DNA from: Darksidea phi | Lineage: Eukaryota; Ascomycota; Dothideomycetes; Pleosporales; Lentitheciaceae | Assembly: GCA_030770425.1 (NCBI GenBank) | Contig: JASJFT010000105.1 | Location: 62,001-126,000, forward strand | DNA length: 64,000 nt | Direction of reading: 5' to 3' | Shown: positions 42,712 to 53,515 of the stretch, piece after piece | Layout: each line of letters opens with the position of its first letter | Numbering within the stretch: position 1 is the first letter of the stretch | Position numbers and translations under genes: made by a program | Notes under the pieces: generated by a model | Told to the model about the DNA's origin: nothing | Database searches by the model: none | What the model saw: the letters and a program-made list of their open reading frames with translations, nothing else

Positions 42712-44811
42712 CTAACGGAGCTGAAACTCCTTCCACACCTTCTTTGGTGCAGGAAGTGGTAGCCGGAAAGGCAGCAGTCCCTTAAATGTTTCCCTCTTGT
42801 CCTCAGAGACTGTTTCCATATTTCCATTCATTTTACCAAAACCCACTCGCTCATATACTCCGTCCTTCAGTTCCCGAATCACCAGGACATAGAGGTGTTG
42901 AAATAGCTCTCCTTCAGTGGTGTGACACAAATGTATCCCAATGCATCTGGTATCAGGAAGAATAGGTGTAGCGCAAGTTGACGCAAACCTCCATATAGAT
43001 GGTTCCTTGTCTTCGAGTTCTACTATTGCCTCATACTCTAAGCCAGACTGATATGACTGATATGTCGGACTTCCCCAGATTCGCAACGGGAACGTCCAGG
43101 TGGCAATATGCAAAGTGTCCGAAGTCTTCGTGCTCATGTCATCGTAAGAGTGGCAGAATGTCTCCCAGTCGACAACTCTACCATCTTCAAGCTGAATCGA
43201 GAATTGAAGATCCTTGTTCGGCTCCAGGGAGTGCCACTCAGAGTCTTCTATTTCCCAACTTATCTTGCCTCGCCAACCGGTCCAAGACCACGACGGAAAC
43301 CCCTCACGCCGCTCGGATGGTGAAACAACCCCCCAACATAGTCCCCCACAGAAGCCAGTGGGTGGAGACCGTTCCCGTAGGTGTGGCTCTGATTCCCGAC
43401 CACGCCCTCGTTGTGAAGTTGCCGGAATCATTGGCACGCCAGCACAATGCAACACCCGTTTCCTGCTCCTCTTAAAGGCCTGTAAGACGCCAGAAATCCC
43501 GTTCAAGATGTCAGAAGGATTAGTCAACTGCCTTTTGGTGTAGTCTTCGATCCTTCGTACTATCTCCCATGCTGAGGTACCGATTCCTCTTGGGAACATG
43601 CCGATGTTGATTTCGTCACAAAATTTTGCTTTGAAACGCTGGCCATTCTGAGTGTGGAGGCTTCGTAAGGGGAAGTTGAGAGCTTCGCAGCAGTACATGC
43701 CGGAGCACTCGAAGTAGACCTGACGGTCGGTGAAGATGAGTCGTCTAGGAGAAAGAATGCCTTCTTGATAAGTCCAGCCTCGCTGAAACCATTTCGAATG
43801 TTTGATTGCATCTCTTGGATCGGGAAGAGTCGATACTAGCATGTGTCCTCGGACTATGCCGTGCGGCTGGGGTTGTCTGCATCGGTTTCCAACACCTGGG
43901 AGGCCGTGATTGGGCGTTGCTCCTGCAGCGGCAATAATCGTGAGATAGGCGCAGCTGTAGATCAAGTCCATTTGCCCTACTTGTTCCCGCACTTCAGATG
44001 GTTCAGACTGGTTGATACAGAACCGGTCTATCCAGAGATATCGCATACCCAGGGATCGAGTGATGGTAATAGCGTCTTCGATAGTTTCAGGCAGCTGAGG
44101 CGGTAACAGTCGAGAAAACTCTGGACCTCTCTCACCCGCTCCCCATACGTAGCTTAGAGCCACGTATTGGGTCCTGCAGCCGTGGACAATCTGCCTCGTC
44201 TCACAATCAATTACTTTAAACGAGGGGATTCCAGAGAGTGGCGATGTAGTAGACTCGGACGAAAGTGGTCCATCTCCTGCACTGCATGCACTAGAATGAT
44301 TTTCTTGGCAGTAGTTGAGCCAACCTTTGATCAACTCAGGGTTGATGTTGGGTTGTATAAGTCGAACGACCGACAAGTGCTCCGGTTGTTTGAGTAGGAA
44401 GGCTGAGCTTCTTCTGTCAATGGCGAGCATGGTTGTATCGATAGCTTGCCAACCCCTGTTCGGGATCCTGTTACTGCTTAAGGATCGAAGCATATGGCTT
44501 TTGGAACTTCTTTCTTGCGCTGGAACGAGTTGAAGCATAAGTTGGCAGAGCGAACAGCTATTGACGCTCCAGTCCCTTGTCGGACCTAGTTTGCAGAGTG
44601 ATTTGCCAGCTTTTGTAAGATGTTTCCCCCGAAAGGCTGTGTCGAGATTGATTCGTTTACATCTTTTACAGAGGTCAAACCCTAAGACGGACGCAGCAGA
44701 AACTAAACATGTCAGAGTTGCAGAGTCAACGAGAAGCCCCCGTACCTCGTCTACTAGGCTGTGATCGCCTGGGATGCGGCTGTTTACGTCTTGCGGACAC
44801 CATTTGTACAC
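42712..44811 (-). CDS. HET-domain protein (heterokaryon incompatibility type), intact frame
   Basis: Open frame of 699 codons. The HET domain starts at QYVALSYVWGAGERG, continues with SLGMRYLWIDRFCINQSEPS, QVGQMDLIYSCAYLTIIAAA, and WFQRGWTYQEGILSPRRLIF plus QVYFECSGMYCCEA, so all core motifs are whole, unlike the two HET relics in the window. N-terminal to it is a Cys-rich stretch (FDLCKRCKRINLD then NSCSLCQLMLQ) common in this HET subclass, where it may bind metal. The C-terminal part has the typical FPSWSWTGWRGKI segment. The first codon of the open frame is GTG at 44811; the first in-frame ATG is about residue 107. A short alternative exon from ATG 44803 with donor gtaaac, joined at a tttag near 44698, would give a proper start. 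Role in the family: cell-death trigger in allorecognition; partner unknown. Confidence 0.85.
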   Translation of the reverse strand: MYKWCPQDVNSRIPGDHSLVDEVRGLLVDSATLTCLVSAASVLGFDLCKRCKRINLDTAFRGKHLTKAGKSLCKLGPTRDWSVNSCSLCQLMLQLVPAQERSSKSHMLRSLSSNRIPNRGWQAIDTTMLAIDRRSSAFLLKQPEHLSVVRLIQPNINPELIKGWLNYCQENHSSACSAGDGPLSSESTTSPLSGIPSFKVIDCETRQIVHGCRTQYVALSYVWGAGERGPEFSRLLPPQLPETIEDAITITRSLGMRYLWIDRFCINQSEPSEVREQVGQMDLIYSCAYLTIIAAAGATPNHGLPGVGNRCRQPQPHGIVRGHMLVSTLPDPRDAIKHSKWFQRGWTYQEGILSPRRLIFTDRQVYFECSGMYCCEALNFPLRSLHTQNGQRFKAKFCDEINIGMFPRGIGTSAWEIVRRIEDYTKRQLTNPSDILNGISGVLQAFKRSRKRVLHCAGVPMIPATSQRGRGRESEPHLRERSPPTGFCGGLCWGVVSPSERREGFPSWSWTGWRGKISWEIEDSEWHSLEPNKDLQFSIQLEDGRVVDWETFCHSYDDMSTKTSDTLHIATWTFPLRIWGSPTYQSYQSGLEYEAIVELEDKEPSIWRFASTCATPILPDTRCIGIHLCHTTEGELFQHLYVLVIRELKDGVYERVGFGKMNGNMETVSEDKRETFKGLLPFRLPLPAPKKVWKEFQLR

Positions 44812-44897
44812 GGATGCTGGCTATACACAATCAAAGCACAAATTGTCGAGAAAAGAGACAATGGAAGCAAGCTGTATAAGAACCATCTTCGTTGTAC

Positions 44898-44945
44898 TGC
44901 GCCATTGCACCACTGCACCACTGCGCCACTGCGCCACTGCGCCAC
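44898..44945. repeat. 8-bp minisatellite, six units
   Basis: Six consecutive 8-bp units of tgcaccac/tgcgccac, just upstream of the HET gene start on its promoter side. Confidence 0.85.
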
Positions 44946-46226
44946 CCCCTCGGCCACTGAACAGGGGAGCGTCCCGAATCTGGGACGCCGGTTGTCCCAG
45001 ATTCGCGCCAATACATGTACTTGGCTTGCTCATGTTGGCTTAGGCTGCCAAGACCTGCTTAGGCTTGCACAGCCACAAGCAAGAATTCGCCTAGGAACTC
45101 TTGCCTTCTAGTATACTACTCCTAGGAGAATTCTCTAGGACCAGTCGACTAGGAGATAAGGGTAGGATTATTAAGTAAGTAGTTATACTGTTAGTTAATT
45201 GTCTAACTAACTTCGTCGACTACGGGTTATACTATATATATATATAGATCCAGCTTCTATTATATTGTAAGGCAAGTGTAGGCAGGCAGGCACAGAAACG
45301 CTGAGGCAGCAAAAGGGTTGTATTCGGATGGAGATGAGACGAATCCTTAGGGAGACGTGATAGTAGGACGCAGGACTATATAGGGCCCGGCACGTGACCG
45401 TAGCCGGCCCGATGATGATCCGGGAGTCCTCCGGCAGAAGTAGGCGTGACATATATATTATTTATTTTAGCTACTAATAATATTAAATAAAGCCGATTAT
45501 CCAAGGACGCCAGATTTCCTAGGACGATCTTCCCAGTATACTAATTTTCCTCGGAGGATTGCCCTAGGACGCTAATTTTCCTAGCATAATTGTCCCCGGA
45601 TGCTTACATGCCTAGGAGGTTGTTTCGGGGACCCTAAGATTCTGAGGTCTGGGGGTTTATTAGCATTATAAAGCCGGCCTAAAACTGTAGGATACTCTTG
45701 AAGCGTTACGTCATTCCATAACTTTATTACAGTTATCTGTAGTATAGTATCCATCGTCACTTAGTATAGTACTTGCTCTATCGACGTTAAAAGCGGCGGG
45801 TCGATAGGGCGAGGAGCGATGCGCGATATGAATAAACGAAAGACTGTACCAAACCAGAAAGGGGAGTCACTGGATAGGGATTACTATATACAGCTCTATA
45901 ACTCTATTATCGTATATAAGGTATGGGTGTAGTACCTCTACTATATACAAACTTCTACTATGCTTCGTGTGGACCTTACAAAAGAGACTCCCACTATGCA
46001 AATCCAAACTAAAATGTGCCAACTCCTATGTTTCGTACGGACTTTCTAAACAGACTCCTAGAAAATGCAAAAGAATAAACTCCAACTTGGTTGATGCACG
46101 CATGTCCAACATGTCATTTCCACTCGCTACAAAAGTCCTCACATCCCTATCTGCAGAATAAAAAAGGCAGCAGGTTCTTTTATAAAGTCTCCTCCGCGGC
46201 CCTGTCGTTCAAGAAAATATCCGAAG

Positions 46227-46227
<1 letters not shown>
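44946..46227. other. AT-rich tract with dispersed cctagga-type repeats
   Basis: No gene. From about 45085 to 45620 the words cctagga, ctaattttcct and cctagg recur at irregular spacing, and a long ta run sits at 45235-45246. The remainder to 46160 is AT-rich relic sequence. Confidence 0.45.
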
Positions 46228-46299
<72 letters not shown>

Positions 46300-46379
46300 N
46301 NNNNNNNNAATAAGCCCCAAAAAAAACGCAGACGGTTTTTTTATAAATTCGCCACCCCGGCCCTGTCGTTCAATAAAAA

Positions 46380-46402
<23 letters not shown>
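46228..46402. other. Assembly gap with poly-G and poly-C runs
   Basis: 72 consecutive G (46228-46299), nine N (46300-46308) and a 21-nt C run (46382-46402). The sequence before the poly-G (46163-46216, ending gccctgtcgttcaagaaaat) is repeated in degraded form after the gap (about 46325-46378, gccctgtcgttcaataaaaa). This looks like failing reads around a homopolymer rather than real duplicated DNA. Confidence 0.8.
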
Positions 46403-46411
<9 letters not shown>

Positions 46412-47102
46412 AAACCCCCCGAAAAAAAAAACACGCCGCGTCTGTCAAGACTTCAGGACTTTGCTCTAATAAAAGCAGTTTCCCACTGCGGTGCTCCAGG
46501 TCTTCATGGCAGCCGCGAGACCACATAACAAAGCGCCAAGTTACCCATCATCATTCGACGAAGCGCACGGAGAAATACTGTAGACTAATCCCACCCCCAG
46601 AAGTAAAAAGACAAGGCCATGCTCAAGAGCAGAAAACAGAATCTTGGATGGAGCAGTTCCATGTCCCATACATTAAAGAACAAAGCTATAGCGCTCTTCC
46701 TATAAAGTAGCTTAAATGCCCCGTCCAGCCCAGCTCGGCCTCTCCACTCTATCTTACAAAGCCCATCTCCAAAGCGGCCACATGCCAAAAACACATCGTT
46801 CAAAAGAACAAAAGAAGTCGCTCCAATGCAGGATGCACTATCGCAATCATACGCGACACTACCGTAGAAAATTTATGAAGAAACCAGAACCAATGGAGGA
46901 TGCAGAAAAAGGTAAATCCCCGAAGGGTATGCTCCACGCGCTGGAGACCTTGCATCCTAACCGCCAAAAACCGTAGGTCAAAAAGACATGCTAAGCAAAA
47001 AAGCGTGAGAGAAAGCCCGCTGGCTCATATCTGTACACCAAGCCACTTCTCTAAAAAGTAGAAAAGATCATGTTCGTGCGTCGATCTTTTACGCGAGAGG
47101 AT
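46403..47102. other. Intergenic, 3' side of SET9
   Basis: No supportable gene; a frame of 86 codons at 46716-46976 has biased Lys/His composition and no domain. The final stretch should be the SET9 3' UTR. Confidence 0.45.
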
Positions 47103-49173
47103 CTACATCGTCTTCCTCATGCATCTCCTCTTCCGCCCACTATCCACCTCCAAGCTCATCGACGAGTCGCGACCAGACAAGGGCGTCGAGAACCTTTCCA
47201 ATATCTCTTTCTTGAACCTCTTCTTTGGTTTATCCTTCCTTAGAGACTTTTCCTCGTCTGGGTCGACAAAACGGTGGATAGTGCGATGATCCAGGATGCG
47301 CTCTTCTTTGTCATGCTTTCCCTCTCTTTCCGTCTTCGGCCAGGCGTAGCCGTATAGCTTGGAGTGGCGTTCGCATCGGGGACACTCCTTACGTGTTCCG
47401 CGGTGTCCATCTTGCTGCACAAACTCTTCATCACAAGTCTGACACTCGACCCACTTGCTGTCCTTCCCTGAGAGCCGCGATCGGGACGTCATGTAGTCGC
47501 CGGGTTTGCGGCGGTTCTCAACCCAGCCTTCGTCGGGGGAACGCTCGGAGACGGGCGTGCCGATACGGAGCTGTGCCTCGTTGCGCGACGTTGATCGAGT
47601 ATTGCGGGGACCAAGAGGTGTCTTCGCTCGTTTCCGCTTGACAATCTGCTGGACCACGTCATCAAAACCGAGGCCTTCAGAAAGCTCACTCAGGTCGGAT
47701 GAGCTGTCATCGGCGAAGAGTGAGGCCCACGGCGGTTTGACCGTGGTGACCTCGTCCTTGATGGTGGCCACGCCAAGAGCTGGCTTTGCGTGTATGATGT
47801 TCGGATCAACTTTGATTTTGTGATCTTCTGTACTCGTCATGGACTGGTACTCGTCTACCGAGGTGGCATCGGTGGAGTGTGCGGATTTGGGGGAGCCACT
47901 TGCTAGTGACGATTGAGGCGTTGTGCTCCTTGTGAAGGCTGCGTTGTCGATTGTTAGGTCAAGTAAACCCACCCGCTGTTGTGACCGTATCTGCCGCGAT
48001 ACCCGTGAGGATGCGAGATTTGCGGCCGGATCCTCGATGCTAGATATCGGCACCTCTTGCCGCAATGGCGAAGCGCCGGAAGCCAGGCTCTTTGCTACTG
48101 TACGCAGTCTCTTCGACGTATCTCGCTTTAGCGGCGAGGTCGACTTCTCTTTCGGTTCGAGCTTTGTGCGTTTGGCGGATGTTGAGTCAATTACTGGCTC
48201 ATCGCTCGATGCATCATATTTCCGCTTATTCCGAGACGAGCGTGATCCTTCCTGTGGTGCCATCTCTTCTTTTGGTATCGTCTTTTCTTCGCCATCCTCT
48301 TCTTCGTCATCATCCTCAACTCGCTTCAGAGGTGCCCAGCCATTGGTTTGGTGGGTCTCGCATGTATTGCATAAACACTCCTCGTTGTCATCTCCAAAGT
48401 AATCTTCACCGTACGAAACTGTGATTTCCTCTCCTTCCTGGATAGGCTTCGTCGCAACGATCTGCATGCCATCGTAGCCCTTGGTCAACAGTTTTGCGTT
48501 GGCATCGCAATCGTGGTTGGCAAAGCGCGCTGGCCCTAGGAACAGAGAGCGTGTCTTCTTCCGACTAGAAATGACAAGACTAAAGTCTTTGCGTGCCAGC
48601 TCGAGTGCGCTTTCCTGCTCTTCTGTCATGGCTACTTGCACCCCAGTGAGGTACTTGATCTCCTCGCGCGGCTGGATATCGCGGCGGGCCGTGATAGATG
48701 CTTCATGGTCGGTGATGGTGTATCTGTTGGTCGTTGTGACTTCGAATGGGCAGTCGGGCATGTAGATGGACACATATCGCCGCAAATGCCGCCGAAACTG
48801 CTCCCGCTCTTTGTCGTCTTTGAGTGTCGCTAGGAACTTGCGCAAGCCCGGTAGCTTGACTAATTCTTGCATGGCCTCATTGACATCCTTGTTTATAATG
48901 ACATGCTCGCGCAGTATGTCAGCAATGTCCTCCTCTTGCAGCCCGCGCGACGCTGAAAACCGCCCGCCGCGGTTCTTCCTGATGATCGTCCAGAAGTAAA
49001 CCTGCGATTGCACCGGTTAGCTGACCGGGTCCTCAGGCATGCGCGATCACGTCGTCGCAATGTTGAAGGCTAGCACCCACCTTGTCCACCAGCGCATCCG
49101 TAATCACGTCATCATAAGAAATGAGCTTCTCAAGGGTCAAGCCGCCCCTTTTCTCCTGCTCTTTCGGGGCCAT
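47103..49173 (-). CDS. SET9: Histone-lysine N-methyltransferase SET9 (H4K20)
   Basis: Nuclear methyltransferase acting on histone H4 Lys20 (KMT5/Suv4-20 type), linked to DNA-damage checkpoint and heterochromatin. Exons 49173-49081 and 49001-47103 give 663 aa. Exon 1 encodes MAPKEQEKRGGLTLEKLISY and ends VDK; exon 2 opens VYFWTIIRKNRGGRFSASRG, as in fungal SET9. The SET domain lies at about residues 120-240: EASITARRDIQPREEIKYLT, the cofactor motif RFANHDCDANAKL (near 190-200), GEEITVSYGEDYFG, and a post-SET Cys cluster ECLCNTCETH. A long acidic/Ser-rich disordered middle follows. Near the C-terminus, WVECQTCDEEFVQQDGHRG then CPRCERHSKLYGYAWPKTER is a zinc-ribbon-like module conserved in fungal SET9. 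Divergently arranged with the uL14m gene. Confidence 0.94.
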
Positions 49174-49722
49174 GTTTGCGCAAGACGGCGTCAATCGGAG
49201 TCCCAAGGTAGATGGGTAAGTAGTCGTTCGGCGTGTAGAGTCGTGGAGCGCGTGAGTGAATTAAAGGGGGAGGTTGGGTGACGTAGTCGTAGAGAGCGAC
49301 TTCCGGTCCGTTTCACCGTCGTACGCTTCTGGCGAGGAGACAAAACCACGCAAAAAGAAGGAAGGACCGACAAAGACAAAGCGCGCAGGCGCAAAGAGAA
49401 AAATGAAGGAGCGGCGCCGCTCGCAAGGCGGCCGACAGGCTGGATATAGCGCAAGACGCGGTCTACAGGAGTGAGACTGAGGCTGGGGCTGAGATGGGCA
49501 GAACCCTTGCCGCGCCAGGGTTGGGTGAAACAACGCGGCTGTCCGTCTACTTGCAAGCGAGCCTGGTCAGCCGCCGGGAATCTCCGGTGCGCCCGACCAC
49601 ATCCGGAACCTCTCTTCACTGACAAACCCGTCGAGACGCCCAGCGCAGCAGCCGGCGAACATTGCAGTGCGGTCGTGCCAGGAGGATAGCACGCCTTGGG
49701 TCGAATAAGACAGGACGGCAGA
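49174..49722. promoter_or_regulatory. Shared divergent promoter region, SET9 / uL14m
   Basis: 549 bp between two start codons on opposite strands. GC-rich and purine-rich near 49320-49430; no TATA box. Frames seen across it on both strands are chance frames. Confidence 0.6.
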
Positions 49723-50237
49723 ATGATCCAGCTCAAGGTACGCGGGCTCGCTAAAACAAAATTCAGATACGCCGCTCACATATCCGCGCTTTAGACCCTC
49801 ATCAACTGCATCGACAACTCGGGCGCCGCTATAGTCGAGTGTGTCAACGTGCTGCGATCGAAGCGGCCCGCGAAAGTGGGTACGTGCCTGGACTGGGAGT
49901 GAGAATGAGGACTCCTATATTGACTGGAGCCGCAGGCGACCGCATAGTGGTAGTCGTCAAGAAACAGCGCAACTTCGGCCCCGAGACCGGCAACAGCGTC
50001 TCCATCAGCGCAGCGAACAAGGTCCGACGCGGCGATGTACGACATGCGGTGGTAGTGCGGACGGCGAAGAAGTGGCAGCGACCGGATGGCAGCGTGGTCA
50101 AGTTCGACGACAACGCCTGCGTGCTCATCAACAAGGCCGGCGAGCCCATCGGGTCGAGAGTGAGCGGCGTCGTCGCGGGCGAGCTCAGACAGAAGCAGTG
50201 GTCGAAGATCCTTTCGCTAGCACCGATGCATGTGTAG
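49723..50237 (+). CDS. MRPL38: Mitochondrial ribosomal protein uL14m (yeast Mrpl38 type)
   Basis: Core protein of the large mitoribosomal subunit, at the intersubunit face. Exons 49723-49737, 49795-49879 and 49936-50237 give 133 aa. Splicing yields MIQLK then [20 protein letters not shown] and [39 protein letters not shown] and [20 protein letters not shown] are the uL14 signature segments, ending [14 protein letters not shown]. The typical bacterial-type uL14 fold length is about 120, so the protein is complete. There is no long presequence; uL14m proteins in fungi often start directly with MIQL. The first coding exon is just five codons. Confidence 0.93.
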
Positions 50238-50432
50238 GATATACAGGGGCAAAGAAAGTTGCATTGTCAGGCGTACGGGCATGGGATGGGTGTATAATAT
50301 GTGGATATATTATTGTAAAATATTAGGGGTATCGGATACCGTTCCAGGACACCGCTATCAAAGAATCATACTGAACTCCGCCCAATGCTCCGATATTTTA
50401 TCCGCCTTGAAAATGCTACAGATCCGGCATCC

Positions 50433-51182
50433 TTATTGCCACACATGGCCGCACCCGGTGCACACGTGGTAATTCCTCTGCGGAGATCAATACAGGTATT
50501 CGCATGCGAAAAAGAAGACTCACCATGTTCGTATCGGTGGTGCGCTGTTGGGACTGGAAGAAGACAACCTCGTTTTCGCCGCAGGTGGGGCACGTCTTCT
50601 GGGCGCGTGGCAACTAGATGCGTGACGAGTCAGCAAGCAGGCCCAAAGACAGCAAACAAGCAACGAAACAACGTGCGAGAATGCCTATGTCTTTGAGGAA
50701 TGCTTGTCGTCCCCGGTTTGAGCGTTGGTGTGCACTCCGGCTTCATCCTGCGTCTCTAGGATGTAACCAGGCGCGCTCTCCTCACCGCACTCCTCGCAGA
50801 CAATCTCCTGGCCGCACATGGTGCAGAGGTGCGGGAACGACTCCCATATGCTGAGGCTGGTGTGGGAAAGGGAGCGGGTGAGACCAACCGTAGGATCCTG
50901 TCCGACTTCGGCGGTGACGCCGGCTGTGTCGCCAACCGTGGAAGCGATTTCGTGGCGCATGACGCAGGACGAGGGGGCCTCTTCTGCAAAGGAGCAGGTC
51001 CGGCATGCGAAGAGCAGCTTGTTCTCGGCCTTGTCCTCGCGGGGGAACAGCAGGTTGGAGCTGGACATGTTAGCTGGGGCAGCGGACAGGCGGGAGAGCA
51101 CTCACCACTCAGAGCAGAAGCGGAAGAGAATCTGCTTGTTGGGGTCCTCCTCCTTCTTGTGGTCTTCTGCGGGCGATGCCAT
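50433..51182 (-). CDS. RPB9: RNA polymerase II subunit RPB9
   Basis: Small zinc protein of RNA polymerase II that aids fidelity and TFIIS-stimulated cleavage. Exons 51182-51106, 51060-50889, 50613-50524 and 50477-50433 give 127 aa (family about 115-125). N-terminal ribbon: [16 protein letters not shown] (C-x2-C) and [18 protein letters not shown] (C-x2-C). Linker [11 protein letters not shown] joins [20 protein letters not shown] at the third exon, and the TFIIS-like ribbon closes with [24 protein letters not shown] is the conserved acidic-loop neighbourhood. All eight Zn-binding Cys are present. The 275-nt intron between exons 2 and 3 begins gttggt and contains a 67-codon in-frame extension with its own Cys pairs (see findings). 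Convergent with uL14m (195 bp between stops) and divergent from ESS1. Confidence 0.93.
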
Positions 51183-51593
51183 GGTAGTGGAAAAGTTGTT
51201 TTGCGCTTTGCACGGCGGGGAGAGGACCTGCGGGTGTGTTGTGGTTGGGGGAGAGTGGGTTTTGGCAGTGGTGTCGTACGGGCGGCTGACTGGGAGTGAT
51301 GTTGCAGTGCGCAGCCCGAAGCCGACGAGCGCTTTTCTATCAAAGAGTGAACGACAGCGGCCGTGCTCGAGTCACGCCGTTTCGGTCCCCCAGCGCATGA
51401 TGCTGAGTCATACGCTTTGCTATGGAAACCACCCCGCATGAACTTGCGGCGATCGTCCCAACCAGCGGCAAGACTGGCATCTCCGTCCCACGAGCTTCTT
51501 TGCACCGCAGTCGCTCATCTGCATCTCCATCGCTGCTCTGCTTTGCGCATATTCCGAGCCTCTCCATTTCCGCCGATTGCACACATCACCATC
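51183..51593. promoter_or_regulatory. Shared divergent promoter region, RPB9 / ESS1
   Basis: 411 bp between the two start codons on opposite strands. No TATA box evident. Confidence 0.6.
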
Positions 51594-52343
51594 ATGGTAA
51601 GCTCGACGCGCCGGCATTGGCTTAGTCCGCGCACTGCCTCCTTTGCAGTCATCGACTTCGACTCACACGCTGCACAGTCTTCCGAAACAGGCTTGCCGGA
51701 CGGCTGGGAGGTCCGCCGTTCCAACACCAAGAACCTGCCGTACTACTTCCACCCCGCTACCAAAGACTCGCGATGGGAGCCCCCCGCCGGCACGGACCCG
51801 GATAAGTTGAAGGACTTCATGGCTAGACACCACAGCTCCAAGGGCGTTGCGCCGGCCAACGTGATGCCTCAAGACGGCAAGATTCGATGTGCACATCTGC
51901 TCGTCAAGCACAGGGACAGTCGGCGACCGGCGAGCTGGCGGGAGACGCGAATCACGCGCTCTAAGGAGGAAGCCATCGCCGCGATCAAGCAGTATGAGGA
52001 ACAGATCAAGAAATACGAAGCCAACCCAGACGACCCGGAGGGCAAATCTCTCCCAGACCTCGCCATGACCGAGTCAGATTGCAGCAGCGCACGGAAGGGC
52101 GGAGATCTGTGGGTGGTATCCCCAGTGGTCCACGTCAATGGTGCTAATGACTGTGTGCAGGGGTTTTTTTGGGCGCGGCGACATGCAGAAAGAATTTGAG
52201 GAGGCGGCCTTCAAGCTGAACAAGGGTGAGGTCAGTGCCATGGTGGATACTGCGTCTGGGGTGCATCTGATTCAAAGGTCCGACTCCCTCTGCAGAGCGC
52301 ATGACAACGTGTGCTAACGTGAATGTGCAACAGGTTGGAGTGA
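51594..52343 (+). CDS. ESS1: Peptidyl-prolyl cis-trans isomerase ESS1/PIN1 type (WW + parvulin)
   Basis: Isomerises phospho-Ser/Thr-Pro bonds, notably in the RNA polymerase II C-terminal domain. Exons 51594-51596 (ATG only), 51678-52108, 52161-52277 and 52334-52343 give 186 aa. M joins SSETGLPDGWEVRRSNTKNL; the WW domain has both Trp (DGWEV and SRWEPP). The parvulin domain: IRCAHLLVKHRDSRRPASWR, in which Lys and two Arg form the phosphate pocket; TESDCSSARKGGDL with the active-site Cys; then GFFGRGDMQKEFEEAAFKL across a splice, and GVHLIQRLE at the end. A seven-T run in exon 3 keeps frame, so the gene is intact. The last exon encodes only three full codons including the stop plus one base. 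Divergent from RPB9, with which it is functionally allied. Confidence 0.93.
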
Positions 52344-53515
52344 TGGTCGCGAGTTACCGCACGGCATTCCCGGTGTCTGCCACTACGCGCTCCACGTGTT
52401 GGCGACGCACGGGAGCCGTGCTTCCAATTTGCCTTTGGAATGGCGTGTAGGCCGCCTAGCCGGAACGATGCAGTGCGTGGAAAATGGCGCAAGCTGTGCG
52501 ACTCTTGTTGGGAACGTATGCAGGCCGGCAATCGAAGCAGAGTTCCAACCACACATCTACCGCATCATCGTTCGCAATCAATCTTATCAGTTGCTAGCAA
52601 GCGGGCGCCAACGAGCTGACGGCAAGCAGGGGCCCCAGTGTTCTGACCGTGGTGTGGTGGTGTTGAGAACATGGTTCGCACCACCCTAAGCTATGCGAAA
52701 CCCTTGTTTGATAGCAGCCCCTTTGTGTTCTCCGCTTCTCTGCCCGTCTCGACGACACTCTGTTGCTTCTTGTTTCTTACCGTTTCCACACTTCGCTACA
52801 TGTTGCACTGAACCTTCTAGACCAGCGCAAGCGCTTCCGCATCCGTGCACGCCGTGGAACGGCCGTCCGGCTCACTCCGAAACGAGACCTGACGTAGCCT
52901 AGTGTAAGCAACTGCGCATTTCCTGTTCTGTGGCGCGTTGGCCTCCACTAGGACGGCAACGTGTGCGCGGCGCTATATTTGCAGTTGGGCAGCTATGCCG
53001 GCTTGCACCAGTCGTTAAACATGTCGACCCTCCACGCGCTTGAGTCGTGCATCCCTAACATGCGGCAGGCTCCTGCACACGTGGTTCGCCGGCATCGAAT
53101 TTTTAAATTTCCCATTAGCGATATACGCGGAAACGACGTCACACAATGGGAAAGTGCCGCTGCTGACCCCGTCGACTTTTGGAAGGCCCGTGAATCACGC
53201 AAATACTTTGACCGGGGCCTTGCGTAACCTCCACATCATTTCCTGCTTGGTGCACCGCCAAGGATCCGATCCTCACTCTCAGCCACGATCCCTTCACCTC
53301 CCCACCCGCTACCCAGGCACTCCTTGAAGGCGCTGCAAAGATACTTCTCCCGCTTTCACTCCTCTACATATACCCCCTGTGTCCCTCCTTTGGAAACATA
53401 GCCTCGACGGCAATTCACAGTTCGCTCGACCTCGACACTGTTTGGAGCACAACCCTAAACCCTACATACATAACAACCTGAAGGCCACCCCGACTACTAG
53501 TACTTACACGGCACT
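52344..53515. other. Intergenic, no supportable gene
   Basis: Frames up to about 100 codons on both strands, without domains or consistent splice signals. The region after 53330 is CT-rich (cttctcccgctttcactcct) and likely the promoter and leader of the next gene. Confidence 0.45.

Noticed and set aside
46091..46528. Frame with poly-Gly and poly-Pro/Lys
   Set aside because: Produced by the poly-G, poly-C and poly-A artefacts around the assembly gap.
49191..49736. 181-codon minus-strand frame across the SET9/uL14m promoter
   Set aside because: No domain; lies over two 5' ends and a shared promoter.
50685..51101. Separate gene with Cys pairs on the minus strand
   Set aside because: It is RPB9 exon 2 reading on into its intron; kept as an intron-retention observation, not a gene.
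52151..52200. Suspected frameshift in the ESS1 seven-T run
   Set aside because: After recounting, three G plus seven T after the acceptor give the expected LGFFGRGD frame; the gene is intact.
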